In this document: positions 18,571-27,295 of the stretch, piece by piece
Layout of the letters: each line of letters starts with the position of its first letter
Numbering within the stretch: the stretch's first letter is position 1
NCBI RefSeq assembly: GCF_023349125.1
Contig: NZ_JAKIKT010000001.1
Coordinates: 434,001 to 498,000, forward strand
Direction of reading: 5' to 3'
Length of the DNA stretch: 64,000 nucleotides
DNA from: Shewanella corallii
GTDB lineage: Bacteria; Pseudomonadota; Gammaproteobacteria; Enterobacterales; Shewanellaceae
The notes under the pieces: model-generated
The model's input: the letters and a program-made list of their open reading frames with translations, nothing else
What the model was told of the DNA's origin: nothing
The model's database searches: none
Position numbers and translations under genes: made by a program

Positions 18571-19287
18571 TTAGTCTTCCAGGTTGCCGCAGAAACGGTA
18601 ACCTTCGCCGTGGATAGTCGCGATGATTTCCGGAGTGTCAGGCTGGCTTTCGAAGTGCTTACGGATGCGACGGATAGTCACGTCCACAGTACGGTCGTGT
18701 GGCTTCAGCTCACGGCCGGTCATCTTCATCAGCAGGTCAGCACGGCTCAGAATCTTGCCTGGGTTCTCTACAAAGTGCAGCATGGCACGGAACTCACTGC
18801 GTGGCAGTTTGAAAGATTCACCCTGAGGGCTGATCAGAGAGCGGCTGTTGATTTCCAGAGTCCAACCGTTGAAACGGTAGAATTCCACAGAGCTCTTTTC
18901 TTCTACCTCAGCGCTTGCGCTATTTACGCGAGTCAGAAGATTGCGGGCACGAATGGTCAGCTCACGTGGGTTGAACGGCTTGGTAATATAATCGTCCGCG
19001 CCAATTTCAAGACCCAGGATCTTGTCCACTTCGTTGTCACGACCGGTCAGGAAGATCAGGCCGATGTTATTGATCTCACGCAACTCGCGGGCCAACAGCA
19101 GACCGTTCTTACCTGGCAGGTTGATATCCATAACAACCAGATTAACTTTGTTTTCCTGCAAAGCTTTATGCATTTCTGCGCCGTCATTGGCTTCAGTGAC
19201 CACATATCCTTCGGCTTCAAAAATGCTTCTTAAGGTATTACGGGTTACTGCTTCATCTTCAACGATCAGAATGTGCGGGTTTTGCAT
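18571..19287 (-). CDS. arcA: Aerobic respiration control response regulator ArcA
   Basis: OmpR-type response regulator of 238 aa. The receiver domain has the acidic pocket E10-D11, phospho-acceptor Asp54 (VVMDINLPG), the conserved Thr/Lys region (FLTGRDNE ... YITKPFNP), and a C-terminal winged helix ([27 protein letters not shown]). The sequence is nearly collinear with E. coli ArcA, including the N-terminal [12 protein letters not shown]. In Shewanella ArcA works with a separate phosphotransfer protein rather than a full ArcB (family knowledge). It is monocistronic with its own terminator. The 584-bp upstream gap contains a candidate ArcA box. Confidence 0.98.
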   Translation of the reverse strand: MQNPHILIVEDEAVTRNTLRSIFEAEGYVVTEANDGAEMHKALQENKVNLVVMDINLPGKNGLLLARELREINNIGLIFLTGRDNEVDKILGLEIGADDYITKPFNPRELTIRARNLLTRVNSASAEVEEKSSVEFYRFNGWTLEINSRSLISPQGESFKLPRSEFRAMLHFVENPGKILSRADLLMKMTGRELKPHDRTVDVTIRRIRKHFESQPDTPEIIATIHGEGYRFCGNLED

Positions 19288-19694
19288 GCTATTTACCTAA
19301 TTAACAATGTGGTGCTGTGCTAACCATTAAACAGTCGTCCGAGAGAAAGCTCTCCTCAACAAGCGCGTACAAAACTTAAAGATATCGCGAGTGTTCTTCT
19401 ATGCAGAAGGGATTGGACGGCGACTCACTCCATGATTAGCCCATTTGCAAACGACCAGGGTGAGTACAGGTCATTGCGTAGTTGTACAATCTTCGATGCA
19501 CTTGAATGCGAATAGTTCCGCAGTCGTTGTGTCTTTGTGATGGTTGGTTTTGTATTTTCCAACCGATGACAATTTGTACAACTCTCCGACTGCCAATTAA
19601 CCCGTCCGGTTAGATGTAACGAAAGCGATTTTCACTTGCGCTCAGAAGGTTAGTTAGCAGACTCGGCTATTGTACTCGTTTTAGGCATTTGTTA

Positions 19695-19709
19695 ACAAAT
19701 TAAATGTTA
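19695..19709 (+). promoter_or_regulatory. Candidate ArcA box
   Basis: ACAAATTAAATGTTA matches the enterobacterial ArcA consensus GTTAATTAAATGTTA at 12 of 15 positions. It lies in the gap between divergent arcA and the DUF3293 gene, 163 bp from the latter and about 410 bp from arcA. The match lies in AT-rich sequence, so chance similarity is possible. Confidence 0.4.
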
Positions 19710-19790
19710 AAAAATACTTCCAATGCCGTGATCTGTATCATCTAATTTTCATTACTCACTGAATTTATTTGGAATTGTTTTTAATGCCAA

Positions 19791-19806
19791 TGTGATTAGC
19801 GTCACA
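19791..19806 (+). promoter_or_regulatory. Perfect CRP site upstream of the DUF3293 gene
   Basis: TGTGATTAGCGTCACA fits TGTGA-N6-TCACA exactly. Its right edge is 65 bp before the start codon of the DUF3293 gene, compatible with class I or II activation. Confidence 0.7.
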
Positions 19807-19871
19807 AATACTTGGCGTTTGCTGAGGAACTGGATAAACTGATGCGGGCTTAGATAAAACACAAGTTAATC

Positions 19872-20303
19872 ATGACTCAGTTATCTTCGACACTCTGGCA
19901 GTATTATCAACAAAGCATATTCTTGCTTACCCAACCCTTCTCTCCTCATTCTTCCTTTGCCATAGTTACCGCGTTTAACCCCATGGGGGAAAACTTGTCC
20001 AGCTGTCAAAATCTATTGTATGACAGGCGGTTACAGGCAGAGATTGATACCATGAAAGTGCCTTATCGTAGTGTGATTGGCGCCAGCCCGGATCTCCAGC
20101 ATATGGAAAAGAGCTGGGCACTGTTTTGTGATATCCAAAGCGGGCTCGAATTGGGGCGGGAGTTCAACCAACTGGCAATTTACTATGTCGATAACGGACG
20201 CCTGTTATTGCTTCCATGCCTATGTAGTGAGGACTCTATTGAATTAGGTGATTTTTCTGCCAAAGCGCAGCTGGTCAGCGAATTACCCGAACTGGAATTT
20301 TAA
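19872..20303 (+). CDS. DUF3293 domain protein
   Basis: Small soluble protein of 143 aa. The pattern IVTAFNPMGENLS ... (short variable) ... KSWALF ... GLELGREFNQLAIYYVDNGRL is the DUF3293 signature as I remember it; the family has no known activity. The ATG has no good Shine-Dalgarno sequence ahead of it. A perfect CRP site upstream suggests control by carbon or electron-acceptor status. It is separated from lysC by a 425-bp leader containing a riboswitch and is not in that operon. Confidence 0.82.
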   Translation: MTQLSSTLWQYYQQSIFLLTQPFSPHSSFAIVTAFNPMGENLSSCQNLLYDRRLQAEIDTMKVPYRSVIGASPDLQHMEKSWALFCDIQSGLELGREFNQLAIYYVDNGRLLLLPCLCSEDSIELGDFSAKAQLVSELPELEF

Positions 20304-20361
20304 ATTTATTGTCAATTAACGGCAGTGAAGTTGAATTATTTTGTCCAAGATTAAACATTGA

Positions 20362-20389
20362 TTGACTTTTGTTAATCTGGATTGATAAT
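20362..20389 (+). promoter_or_regulatory. Candidate sigma-70 promoter of lysC
   Basis: A -35 box TTGACT and a -10 box GATAAT are separated by 16 bp, placing the transcript start around 20396, about 30 nt before the riboswitch aptamer. Confidence 0.5.
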
Positions 20390-20424
20390 TTTTAACCTTG
20401 CTGTAGATGAAACTGCAGTGAACA

Positions 20425-20591
20425 CAGAAGAGGAGCGTTAACCAGGCAGGTGAGAAAAGGGGCACAAACCCCGTTATGAATCTCACTCAGGGGGATTAAC
20501 GCCGAGATATCCATCATTTTGTGATGTTGGGTATCGGTCGGGCAGGCTGAATCCTGTCGACTGTCACCTGTATTTTGGTGGAGAGCTTCTG
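20425..20591 (+). ncRNA. Lysine riboswitch (L box)
   Basis: The leader of lysC carries the lysine aptamer. The P1 helix is CAGAAG (20425-20430) with CTTCTG (20586-20591). Within it are the conserved AGAGGAGCG core, GGGGGATTAACGCCGAGAT, GGGCAGGCTGAATCCTGTC and TGTCACCTG segments, in the order seen in the E. coli lysC riboswitch. Binding of lysine should reduce lysC expression. It acts on a downstream expression platform at about 20639-20721 that ends in a hairpin covering the ribosome site, so translational control is likely. Confidence 0.93.
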
Positions 20592-20638
20592 GTGACTCAT
20601 TGTTTCCCTCCCGTGGGCTGCGATAGCTGCACCAGGCT

Positions 20639-20721
20639 CTTCGAACGAAGTGAGTTCGGAGATAGTGTCATGTTTTACAAATTCATATCAGTTTCCCCCT
20701 TTGCACCTCCAGCCATGGAGG
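20639..20721 (+). promoter_or_regulatory. Riboswitch expression platform with SD-sequestering hairpin
   Basis: Two stem-loops follow the aptamer: CTTCGAAC / GTTCGGAG near 20639-20661, and CCTCCA (20706-20711) with TGGAGG (20716-20721), which buries the lysC ribosome site (GGAGGGG) seven bases before the ATG. There is no T run after either stem, so this looks like translational rather than transcriptional switching. Confidence 0.75.
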
Positions 20722-20728
20722 GGCCTCA

Positions 20729-22084
20729 ATGACAGTTGTAGCAAAATTTGGTGGCACTTCTGTCGCTGATTACCAATCCATGTGCCGTTGTGCGGCGATA
20801 GTGCTGGATAACCCAGCAACCCGAGTGGTTGTGGTGAGTGCTTCAAGTGGAGTGACCAACCTGCTGGTTGAGCTGACTCAGGCTAATCTGACCGATGAGC
20901 GCAGGTTGGAGCTTATCAAGTCAGTTGCCGCCATTCAGTACGGTATTCTGGATCAGTTGGGACGACCGTCCGAGGTAGCATCAGAGCTGGATCGCTTGCT
21001 CAGCCAGATGGCAGTCATCAGTGAGTCTCTGGTGCTCAATCGCGCCAAGTCCCTGATGGACGCATTACTGTCTACCGGTGAGATGTGCTCTTCACTACTG
21101 TTTGCGGCGGTATTGAGGGAGCAGGGGGCCCGTGCAACCAGCTTTGATGTACGCAAAGTGATGCGTACCGATTCCCACTTTGGTCGCGCAGAACCTCAAA
21201 TCGCTCAGATCGAGACATTGGTTGCCAACGCCCTGGTTCCCCTGTTGCAGGATTCTCTGGTGGTGACTCAGGGGTTTATTGGTGCCGATGAGCATGGTGA
21301 GACCACAACCCTGGGGCGTGGTGGCAGTGACTATTCCGCGGCTTTGTTGGCCGAGGCATTGCGCGCTGATGCTGTGGAGATATGGACCGATGTTCCCGGT
21401 ATTTTCACCACAGACCCCAGACTGGCTTCCGGCGCCAAAGCGCTGGCGGAGATCAGTTTTAATGAGGCCGCGGAAATGGCGACCTTTGGTGCCAAGGTGT
21501 TGCACCCGGCCACAATTCTTCCTGCGGTGCGCCGGCAGATTCAGGTATTCGTAGGCTCAAGTCGTGAACCGGAAAAGGGGGGCACCTGGATTCGTCATCA
21601 GGTAGAGAATGCTCCGGTCTACCGGGCGGTGGCTGTGCGTCGTGCGCAGACATTGCTTAACCTTCACAGCTTGCAGATGCTCCATGCTCAGGGCTTTCTG
21701 GCCCATATCTTTGCTACCCTGGCCAAACACAGGATCTCTGTGGACTTGATTACCACGTCAGAGGTTAACGTTTCTCTGACCTTGGATAAAACCGGCTCAG
21801 ACAGCACTGGCGCAGGTTTACTCAGTGAAGCCCTGATGCAGGAGCTTGCGGAACACTGTCGGGTTTCAGTAGAAGATAATCTGTCACTGGTGGCGATTAT
21901 CGGTAACCGGATTGCCACCACAGCAGGGGTTTGCCGTACTGTGTTTACCGTGCTGGAGCCCTTTAATGTACGAATGATTTGTCAGGGGGCGAGCCCCCAT
22001 AACCTGTGTGTATTGGTGGATGAAAAAGATGCCGCAGCCGTGGTTGATGCTCTGCACACCAATTTGTTTGAGACTCAGGCATGA
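20729..22084 (+). CDS. lysC: Lysine-sensitive aspartokinase III
   Basis: Phosphorylates aspartate in the first step of the lysine/threonine/methionine pathway. 451 aa, close to the E. coli LysC length. The kinase domain starts with KFGGTSV and includes TTLGRGGSDYSA and a catalytic-loop region EIWTDVPGIFTTDPR. Two ACT domains follow from about residue 300 (LLNLHSLQMLHAQGFLAHIF and LVAIIGNRIATTAGVCRTVF), the site of lysine feedback inhibition. It lacks the homoserine dehydrogenase domain of ThrA/MetL. Regulation is doubled: lysine riboswitch on the mRNA and ACT domains on the enzyme. Its stop overlaps the start of the next gene. Confidence 0.97.
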   Translation: MTVVAKFGGTSVADYQSMCRCAAIVLDNPATRVVVVSASSGVTNLLVELTQANLTDERRLELIKSVAAIQYGILDQLGRPSEVASELDRLLSQMAVISESLVLNRAKSLMDALLSTGEMCSSLLFAAVLREQGARATSFDVRKVMRTDSHFGRAEPQIAQIETLVANALVPLLQDSLVVTQGFIGADEHGETTTLGRGGSDYSAALLAEALRADAVEIWTDVPGIFTTDPRLASGAKALAEISFNEAAEMATFGAKVLHPATILPAVRRQIQVFVGSSREPEKGGTWIRHQVENAPVYRAVAVRRAQTLLNLHSLQMLHAQGFLAHIFATLAKHRISVDLITTSEVNVSLTLDKTGSDSTGAGLLSEALMQELAEHCRVSVEDNLSLVAIIGNRIATTAGVCRTVFTVLEPFNVRMICQGASPHNLCVLVDEKDAAAVVDALHTNLFETQA

Positions 22085-23193
22085 GCGATTGGACCAGAAA
22101 CACTAAAAAGATAGGTGAGCTGGCAACAGGCCATGAACTGACGATTCCTGTTTATCGTTTTGCCAGCACCGACAGTAATGCGCCCAGGGTTTATATTCAG
22201 GCTAATGTTCATGGCGCTGAAGTGCAGGGGAATGCAGTGATTTTCCAGCTGATGAAACAGCTGGAAAGACTGGAACTGAAAGGGGATATTACCCTTGTTC
22301 CATTAGCTAACCCTTTGGGAATTAACCAGAAAAGCGGAGAGTTTACGCTGGGGAGGTTTGATCCGATAACCGGTGTTAACTGGAACCGGGAATATCAGGA
22401 TCTCACTCCCTCGTTAAGCGTCTGGTTTGAAGCGCACAAACATTTGCCGACAGAGCAGTTGATTGCAGCCTATCGTCAGTCCCTTCTGGACAGCTGCCAT
22501 CAGCAGCTTGACTCTCCATGGGGTGTCACTACCGGGCGACGTTTGGCGCTGAGTCTGCAGTTAATGGCGCACGAGGCCGATATTGTGTTGGATCTGCATA
22601 CCGGCCCCAAGTCCTGCAAACATCTGTACTGCCCTGAATACACCCGGGATGCCGCTGGTTTGTTCTCTATTCCCTGCGTATTAATGATGCCCAATGAGTT
22701 TGGTGGCGCCATGGATGAGGCTGCCTTTTATCCCTGGTGGCAATTAGCTGACTACGCTGTGTCCAGGGGGATGGATATGACCCCTGCCGTCGAGGCATTT
22801 ACCCTGGAGTTGGGTTCTCAGGAACGCATTGATATGCAGGATGCTGCAGATGATTGTGAAGGAATTCTGGCTTTTCTGGCAAACCGCGGTGTTATTAAAG
22901 CAGATATTGAGCCCAAAGCCATGGCAAGGTACAGCTGTGCTCTGGCAGACTATCGTAAATTTCATTCGCCGATGGGCGGCCTGGTAGAGTATTTGGCTGC
23001 ACCGGGAAAGCCTTTGTCAGCAGGAGAACCTCTGGTGAGGATCTTGCGGCCAGACAGGTTCGGTAAAAGCGATCAGCAGCAAACCTTCTGTTTGCCGGAA
23101 GATAGCATCCCGGTTTTGCACTTTGCTTCGGCGTCTGTTTATCAGGGAACCGAGTTGTACAAGGTGATGACCAAATATACACGGCTGAGTTAG
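22081..23193 (+). CDS. Succinylglutamate desuccinylase/aspartoacylase-family zinc deacylase
   Basis: Zinc carboxypeptidase-like enzyme of 370 aa (M14/AstE-AspA family). Metal ligands are visible in ANVHGAEVQGN (His and Glu) and DIVLDLHTGP (His); the general base is expected in FTLELGSQE. The C-terminal part (about 285-370) has the beta-rich extension of AstE-like proteins. The start ATG overlaps the lysC stop (ATGA), so it is co-translated with lysC and lies under the same lysine riboswitch. The natural substrate is unknown. A deacylase acting on an N-acylated amino acid related to lysine metabolism is an inference from the operon only; AstE itself is normally encoded with arginine catabolism genes, absent here. 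Confidence 0.88.
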   Translation: MSDWTRNTKKIGELATGHELTIPVYRFASTDSNAPRVYIQANVHGAEVQGNAVIFQLMKQLERLELKGDITLVPLANPLGINQKSGEFTLGRFDPITGVNWNREYQDLTPSLSVWFEAHKHLPTEQLIAAYRQSLLDSCHQQLDSPWGVTTGRRLALSLQLMAHEADIVLDLHTGPKSCKHLYCPEYTRDAAGLFSIPCVLMMPNEFGGAMDEAAFYPWWQLADYAVSRGMDMTPAVEAFTLELGSQERIDMQDAADDCEGILAFLANRGVIKADIEPKAMARYSCALADYRKFHSPMGGLVEYLAAPGKPLSAGEPLVRILRPDRFGKSDQQQTFCLPEDSIPVLHFASASVYQGTELYKVMTKYTRLS

Positions 23194-23259
23194 ACCCTGG
23201 TGACGCTGCTCACAAGCCAGAGTGCCACGAGGAGTTAGTTGCACCTTTCCCTTGCAAAG

Positions 23260-23287
23260 AAAAGAGAGGCCGAAGCCTCTCCTTTTT
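23260..23287. terminator. Terminator between the lysC operon and the S8 protease gene
   Basis: Stem GAGAGGC / GCCTCTC with a CGAA loop; TTTTT follows on the plus strand and an A-rich flank gives a weaker T run on the minus strand. It lies between convergent stop codons. Confidence 0.85.
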
Positions 23288-26200
23288 CATTCAGCCAATC
23301 GTCTTCGCCAGAGTAATGGTAATAACAGAGCAATTAACCACCCCACAGCACCACCTCCACCACCAGAGTCACCGCCGCCTGATGGAGGAGTCGGGGCACT
23401 GACGATATTGACCTGGTATCTGCCGGTATTACTTGTAACCAGTCCGTCTGACACTGTCAGTTCAAACACCAGTGTTCCGCTGGCCGGTGCGGTAAAACCA
23501 ATACTGCTGCCCGAATTGGTGACTGACACCTGAGTGCCTGATGTCTGAGCCCAGTTGTAGGTCAGCGTATCATTATCGGCATCTGACACATCGGCATTCA
23601 GCTCGACACTGCTACCGGCGTTGACGCTGGTGGTGAAGTTATTTACCTGCGGCGCATCATTGACGTTATTTACCGTAAGCGAAACACTTGTTGTATCACT
23701 GGGCAGACCACTTTCATCTGTTACCCGGTAACTGAAACTGTCTTCTCCGAAGTAGTTCTCGTCAGGCTGATAGTTAGCGGTGCCATTGGTTTGCAGTGTC
23801 AGCGAACCATGCTGAGGAGAGGTTACAAGCTCAACATTTCCCAATTCACCAGTGGGTGAAATCGTTATCAGACGTTGTGCCTTCAAGGTCGACATGCCAT
23901 CTGTCAGTTCTGCTTTGGCCTGACGGGTAATTTGACCGTCGTTATCCAGCACATTGAAGTTAACGCTGCTGTCTTCCTGCAGGCTGATACTGTCGGCCTG
24001 GCCGGGATTGAAGTTAGTTTGGGAAAGAGGGAAGGTCAGGGATAGCAGGCTTCCCGGCTGGGTATTTACCTTCAAACGTTGGCCACTGCTGACGGTATCG
24101 CCATCAGTATTAAAGTGATAACTACTGCCTTCATTCCCTGAGATATCTTCAGCTCCGATAGTCAGATTGAGAGGCAGGGAGGCAAGATCGATGTAATTAA
24201 AGAATATCTCCTCGTTGCTGCCTGTGTTTATCCAGACACTGAAGCTATATTCTCTGCCTGCATTGTCGTTGTAGGGTCTGGCTTTATACCACTCGACCAC
24301 GAAATAGTTCTGGCCATCGACAAGCACTTCACCGGTTGCCAGCAAGCCTCCGCCTGAATCATTATTCTGAGTGCCATCAAGATCAAAGTCGGTCCAGAAA
24401 GGCGCGAGAATGTTGTTGGGTTGCTCTGTACCAGGCAAGCGGCGGTTGTTGGCTGTGGTGGAGGTGTCTCCGCCTCCAACAACCAAGAGGCCGTTGTCAC
24501 TGATGGTTAACTCGGTATAAGGGCTGCCGTGGTATAGAAACTCAGGTGTGGTAATCCTTATGCCCACATCATCACAGCCGCCATCGCAGCTGATGGCACT
24601 GGCACCGTTCTCGTAGATACTGGCAAAACTGTTGCCACTGATGAGGGTAATTCCGAATCCTCCTGGAGTCACGTCTCCCTGCAAACGGATCTGTCCTGTG
24701 TTTGTATCAACATCCAAACGTGTGGTTTCTGCTGCAGTAACGCTTAGGTTTACGTCATCCGCAGAATCGATTTGAGTTCCTGCTGGCGCATAAGCATCCA
24801 GGGTGACTGCGCCAGAAAACGTTTTGTTATTAACTGACACTGTCATGGCAATGTCATCGGACGATGTCAGACCCGAACCTGTTTCTATGATAGATAATTG
24901 GCTGCTGTCATCACTTTCACCGGGAAGCACCACAACCGGTAATCTGACTGTTTGCCCTTGTCCGATCAGGCTTATCTGACCAAACAGCCAATCACTGTTC
25001 GACAACTGGCCCGTATCCACATCTATCTCTATTTCTGCGTCACCGCCAGCAGGCAGAGTTAAGCTGCTCGGGGATGCTGTGATGGCAAATTGCTCTGAGT
25101 TGGCGGACAGTGTCCAGCTGGTTGATTGAGATGATTTGCTGAATACTCTGGCGGTAAGTGTGCAACTGGAGACACAGGCCCCTTCCACATAAGAGCCCTT
25201 ATCAAAAGTGATTAGCGCCTGAGAAGCTGTTTCCAGGTCAAGCCTGCCGGCACCCATGGCAAATGGTGTTGCCGGGGTTGAACCATCATCGTCTTTTATA
25301 TCCTTGCTTTTAGCGGTACTCATCAGCGCAGTTTTAATATCTACTGCTGACCAGTCAGGGTGCAGTTGCTTCATCAAAGCTGCAGCACCCGCGACATGAG
25401 GACTGGCCATACTGGTGCCCGTATTAAAGCCAAAGGAACCGCTGGCGGTTTCCGGAGAGACGGCAGAAAGGATCGCTGTACCCGGGGCGGCTATATCAGG
25501 CTTTAAAAAGTCCGGATTGCCATTGGGGCCTCTGGAGCTGCTGGCATTGATCGCATCTGCAAGACTATCGGATTGGGTTCGGGTGACGGCGGCCGAGATA
25601 GTGCCCTGAGTATTGTTGCCCAGTAAGTCCAGAGTGGTTGCGCCATCGAGGTTTGAGATCATCACTCCGGGAATAGGAGCGTCCGGCATATGCATTGTGA
25701 TGGGAGCACCCGCTTGGTTGTTATAAACCACCATGGCGATGGCTCCGGCATTACTGGCCAGTATTGCCTTGTCCTCAAAGGTGCATGTGCCTCTCGATAT
25801 TAACGCTATATTGTTGGTGAAACTGCCTGCTGGCCATGCACTGCAACCTTCCTCATTGGCAGAATCAAGATTGACTGCCGCGATGACGGAGGCACTGATG
25901 TCCTGGTTGAACGTAGCGCTGCTGTTTGAATTGATAGCGGTAAATGCCTGGTTGCCAATGCTGAATCTGTTGGCATAGATACGTCCAGTGGTGCTGTTTG
26001 CAACGGCGATACCAGACTCAATACAGGCCGGACAGCCTATGGTTTGAGGATTGTTGCCATCGTTTCCTGCCGCTGAGACTACCACAACACCTGCGGCTTC
26101 GGCGGCTTCAAATATCGATTTATAGACGCTGTTATCCGGTGACCCACCCGCGCCACCTCCCCAGGAGTTGTTGATAACGTCGGCGCCATCTTCTATCGCG

Positions 26201-27132
26201 TCCTCCAGGGCCTGGGTCAGCATAATATTGGTTCCTACGCCTCCTCCACAGCCTTCATCGGCAAACAGGGCTTTGTACACCATGAGATATGCGGCTGGCG
26301 CAACGCCAGATAAAGATAACTGCTCACCATTTTGAGTGACGGTAACAGGATTACCCACGGCTGTGCCTGCGACATGAGTCCCATGTCCGCCCCAATCCAG
26401 TGGACTCAGATGTTCATCGCTACATACGGTAAAGGAGGGGTTGTACCAGCGGGCGACAATCAGTTTGTTGTTACAGAATGAAGCGTCTGTGGTAGCGCAG
26501 TAGTCATCATTGGGACGACTGGCTGGTGCGGAGAATCCTGCGCCACTGAACATAGGGTTTTCCGGCCGGATACCGCCATCGATAATGGCAACTTTGATCC
26601 CTTTGCCTGCATTATCAATGCCGTTAACTGCATTCCACATAGCTTCGGCCTTGATGGTATTTAGCGAAGCATCCAATTGCGCATGGTAAAAGCGTTCGGG
26701 ATAAACCGCTTTTACTCCGGGTAAGGAGCCCAGTGCTTTTAGATCAACCTGGTCACCAGTCACCACAACCCCATTAAGCACCGTATCGAATTTTTTGGTG
26801 ATCTTGAGTTGCGGGAAGTCACTGGATATCTGCTTGCTGAATGCCGTTTGCTCTTTATTAATTTTGTGCCTGTGGCTTAAGTGGGCAGCAGTAAAGGTTG
26901 TGGCTTGAGTATCAAAACCGAGACTTTTCCCAAATGCGCTGGCAAGCGAGGTGGACTCCAGTTCGACAATGACCCTTTCACCGACTTTGGCCTTGTTGCT
27001 CAAGGAAGCGGGCTTGGAGTGTTGTCTGAACTCAATAACTTCTGTGGAATGCGAAGATGGGGTGATTGTCTGAGCCATGCTTGCGGCACTGAGCAAACCC
27101 AACGAAACAGCTGTAGCAATGGGAGACTTCAC
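23287..27132 (-). CDS. Secreted S8 (subtilisin) serine protease with PA, Ig-like and GlyGly-CTERM regions (copy 1)
   Basis: Exported protease of 1281 aa. Order: signal peptide (1-20), inhibitor-I9-like propeptide (about 45-150), S8 catalytic domain with Asp185 (AIIDGG), His250 (HGTHVAG) and Ser574 (GTSMASPH), a PA domain inserted in the catalytic domain (about 400-510), beta-sandwich repeats, a cadherin-like segment near 1090-1170 (NYQPDENYFGEDSFSYRVTD) and an Ig-like segment. The C-terminus is a Gly/Ser-rich linker, GAVGWLIALLLPLLW and RRR, the GlyGly-CTERM sorting tail cleaved by rhombosortase and exported through type II secretion (family knowledge). It starts with GTG preceded by AAGGA, as does its tandem paralogue. 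Confidence 0.95.
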   Translation of the reverse strand: MKSPIATAVSLGLLSAASMAQTITPSSHSTEVIEFRQHSKPASLSNKAKVGERVIVELESTSLASAFGKSLGFDTQATTFTAAHLSHRHKINKEQTAFSKQISSDFPQLKITKKFDTVLNGVVVTGDQVDLKALGSLPGVKAVYPERFYHAQLDASLNTIKAEAMWNAVNGIDNAGKGIKVAIIDGGIRPENPMFSGAGFSAPASRPNDDYCATTDASFCNNKLIVARWYNPSFTVCSDEHLSPLDWGGHGTHVAGTAVGNPVTVTQNGEQLSLSGVAPAAYLMVYKALFADEGCGGGVGTNIMLTQALEDAIEDGADVINNSWGGGAGGSPDNSVYKSIFEAAEAAGVVVVSAAGNDGNNPQTIGCPACIESGIAVANSTTGRIYANRFSIGNQAFTAINSNSSATFNQDISASVIAAVNLDSANEEGCSAWPAGSFTNNIALISRGTCTFEDKAILASNAGAIAMVVYNNQAGAPITMHMPDAPIPGVMISNLDGATTLDLLGNNTQGTISAAVTRTQSDSLADAINASSSRGPNGNPDFLKPDIAAPGTAILSAVSPETASGSFGFNTGTSMASPHVAGAAALMKQLHPDWSAVDIKTALMSTAKSKDIKDDDGSTPATPFAMGAGRLDLETASQALITFDKGSYVEGACVSSCTLTARVFSKSSQSTSWTLSANSEQFAITASPSSLTLPAGGDAEIEIDVDTGQLSNSDWLFGQISLIGQGQTVRLPVVVLPGESDDSSQLSIIETGSGLTSSDDIAMTVSVNNKTFSGAVTLDAYAPAGTQIDSADDVNLSVTAAETTRLDVDTNTGQIRLQGDVTPGGFGITLISGNSFASIYENGASAISCDGGCDDVGIRITTPEFLYHGSPYTELTISDNGLLVVGGGDTSTTANNRRLPGTEQPNNILAPFWTDFDLDGTQNNDSGGGLLATGEVLVDGQNYFVVEWYKARPYNDNAGREYSFSVWINTGSNEEIFFNYIDLASLPLNLTIGAEDISGNEGSSYHFNTDGDTVSSGQRLKVNTQPGSLLSLTFPLSQTNFNPGQADSISLQEDSSVNFNVLDNDGQITRQAKAELTDGMSTLKAQRLITISPTGELGNVELVTSPQHGSLTLQTNGTANYQPDENYFGEDSFSYRVTDESGLPSDTTSVSLTVNNVNDAPQVNNFTTSVNAGSSVELNADVSDADNDTLTYNWAQTSGTQVSVTNSGSSIGFTAPASGTLVFELTVSDGLVTSNTGRYQVNIVSAPTPPSGGGDSGGGGGAVGWLIALLLPLLWRRRLAE

Positions 27133-27235
27133 TTTGCTTTTCCTTGTGTTTTAATCCGATAGAGAACGCTGAATTCTTATACGCCCTAAAGACTGTTGTA
27201 GCACAAACAAAAGCGGAGAGTGAGGGAGCAAGAAA

Positions 27236-27264
27236 ATAAAAAGAGAGGCAAGTTTGCCTCTCTT
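27236..27264 (-). terminator. Terminator of S8 protease copy 2
   Basis: Perfect 11-bp stem AAGAGAGGCAA / TTGCCTCTCTT with a two-base GT loop spacer; on the minus strand it continues into a T-rich run. It separates copy 2 from copy 1, so each protease gene probably has its own promoter. Confidence 0.8.
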
Positions 27265-27295
27265 TCATTTAACGCTGTTTACTTACTCTGAAAAG

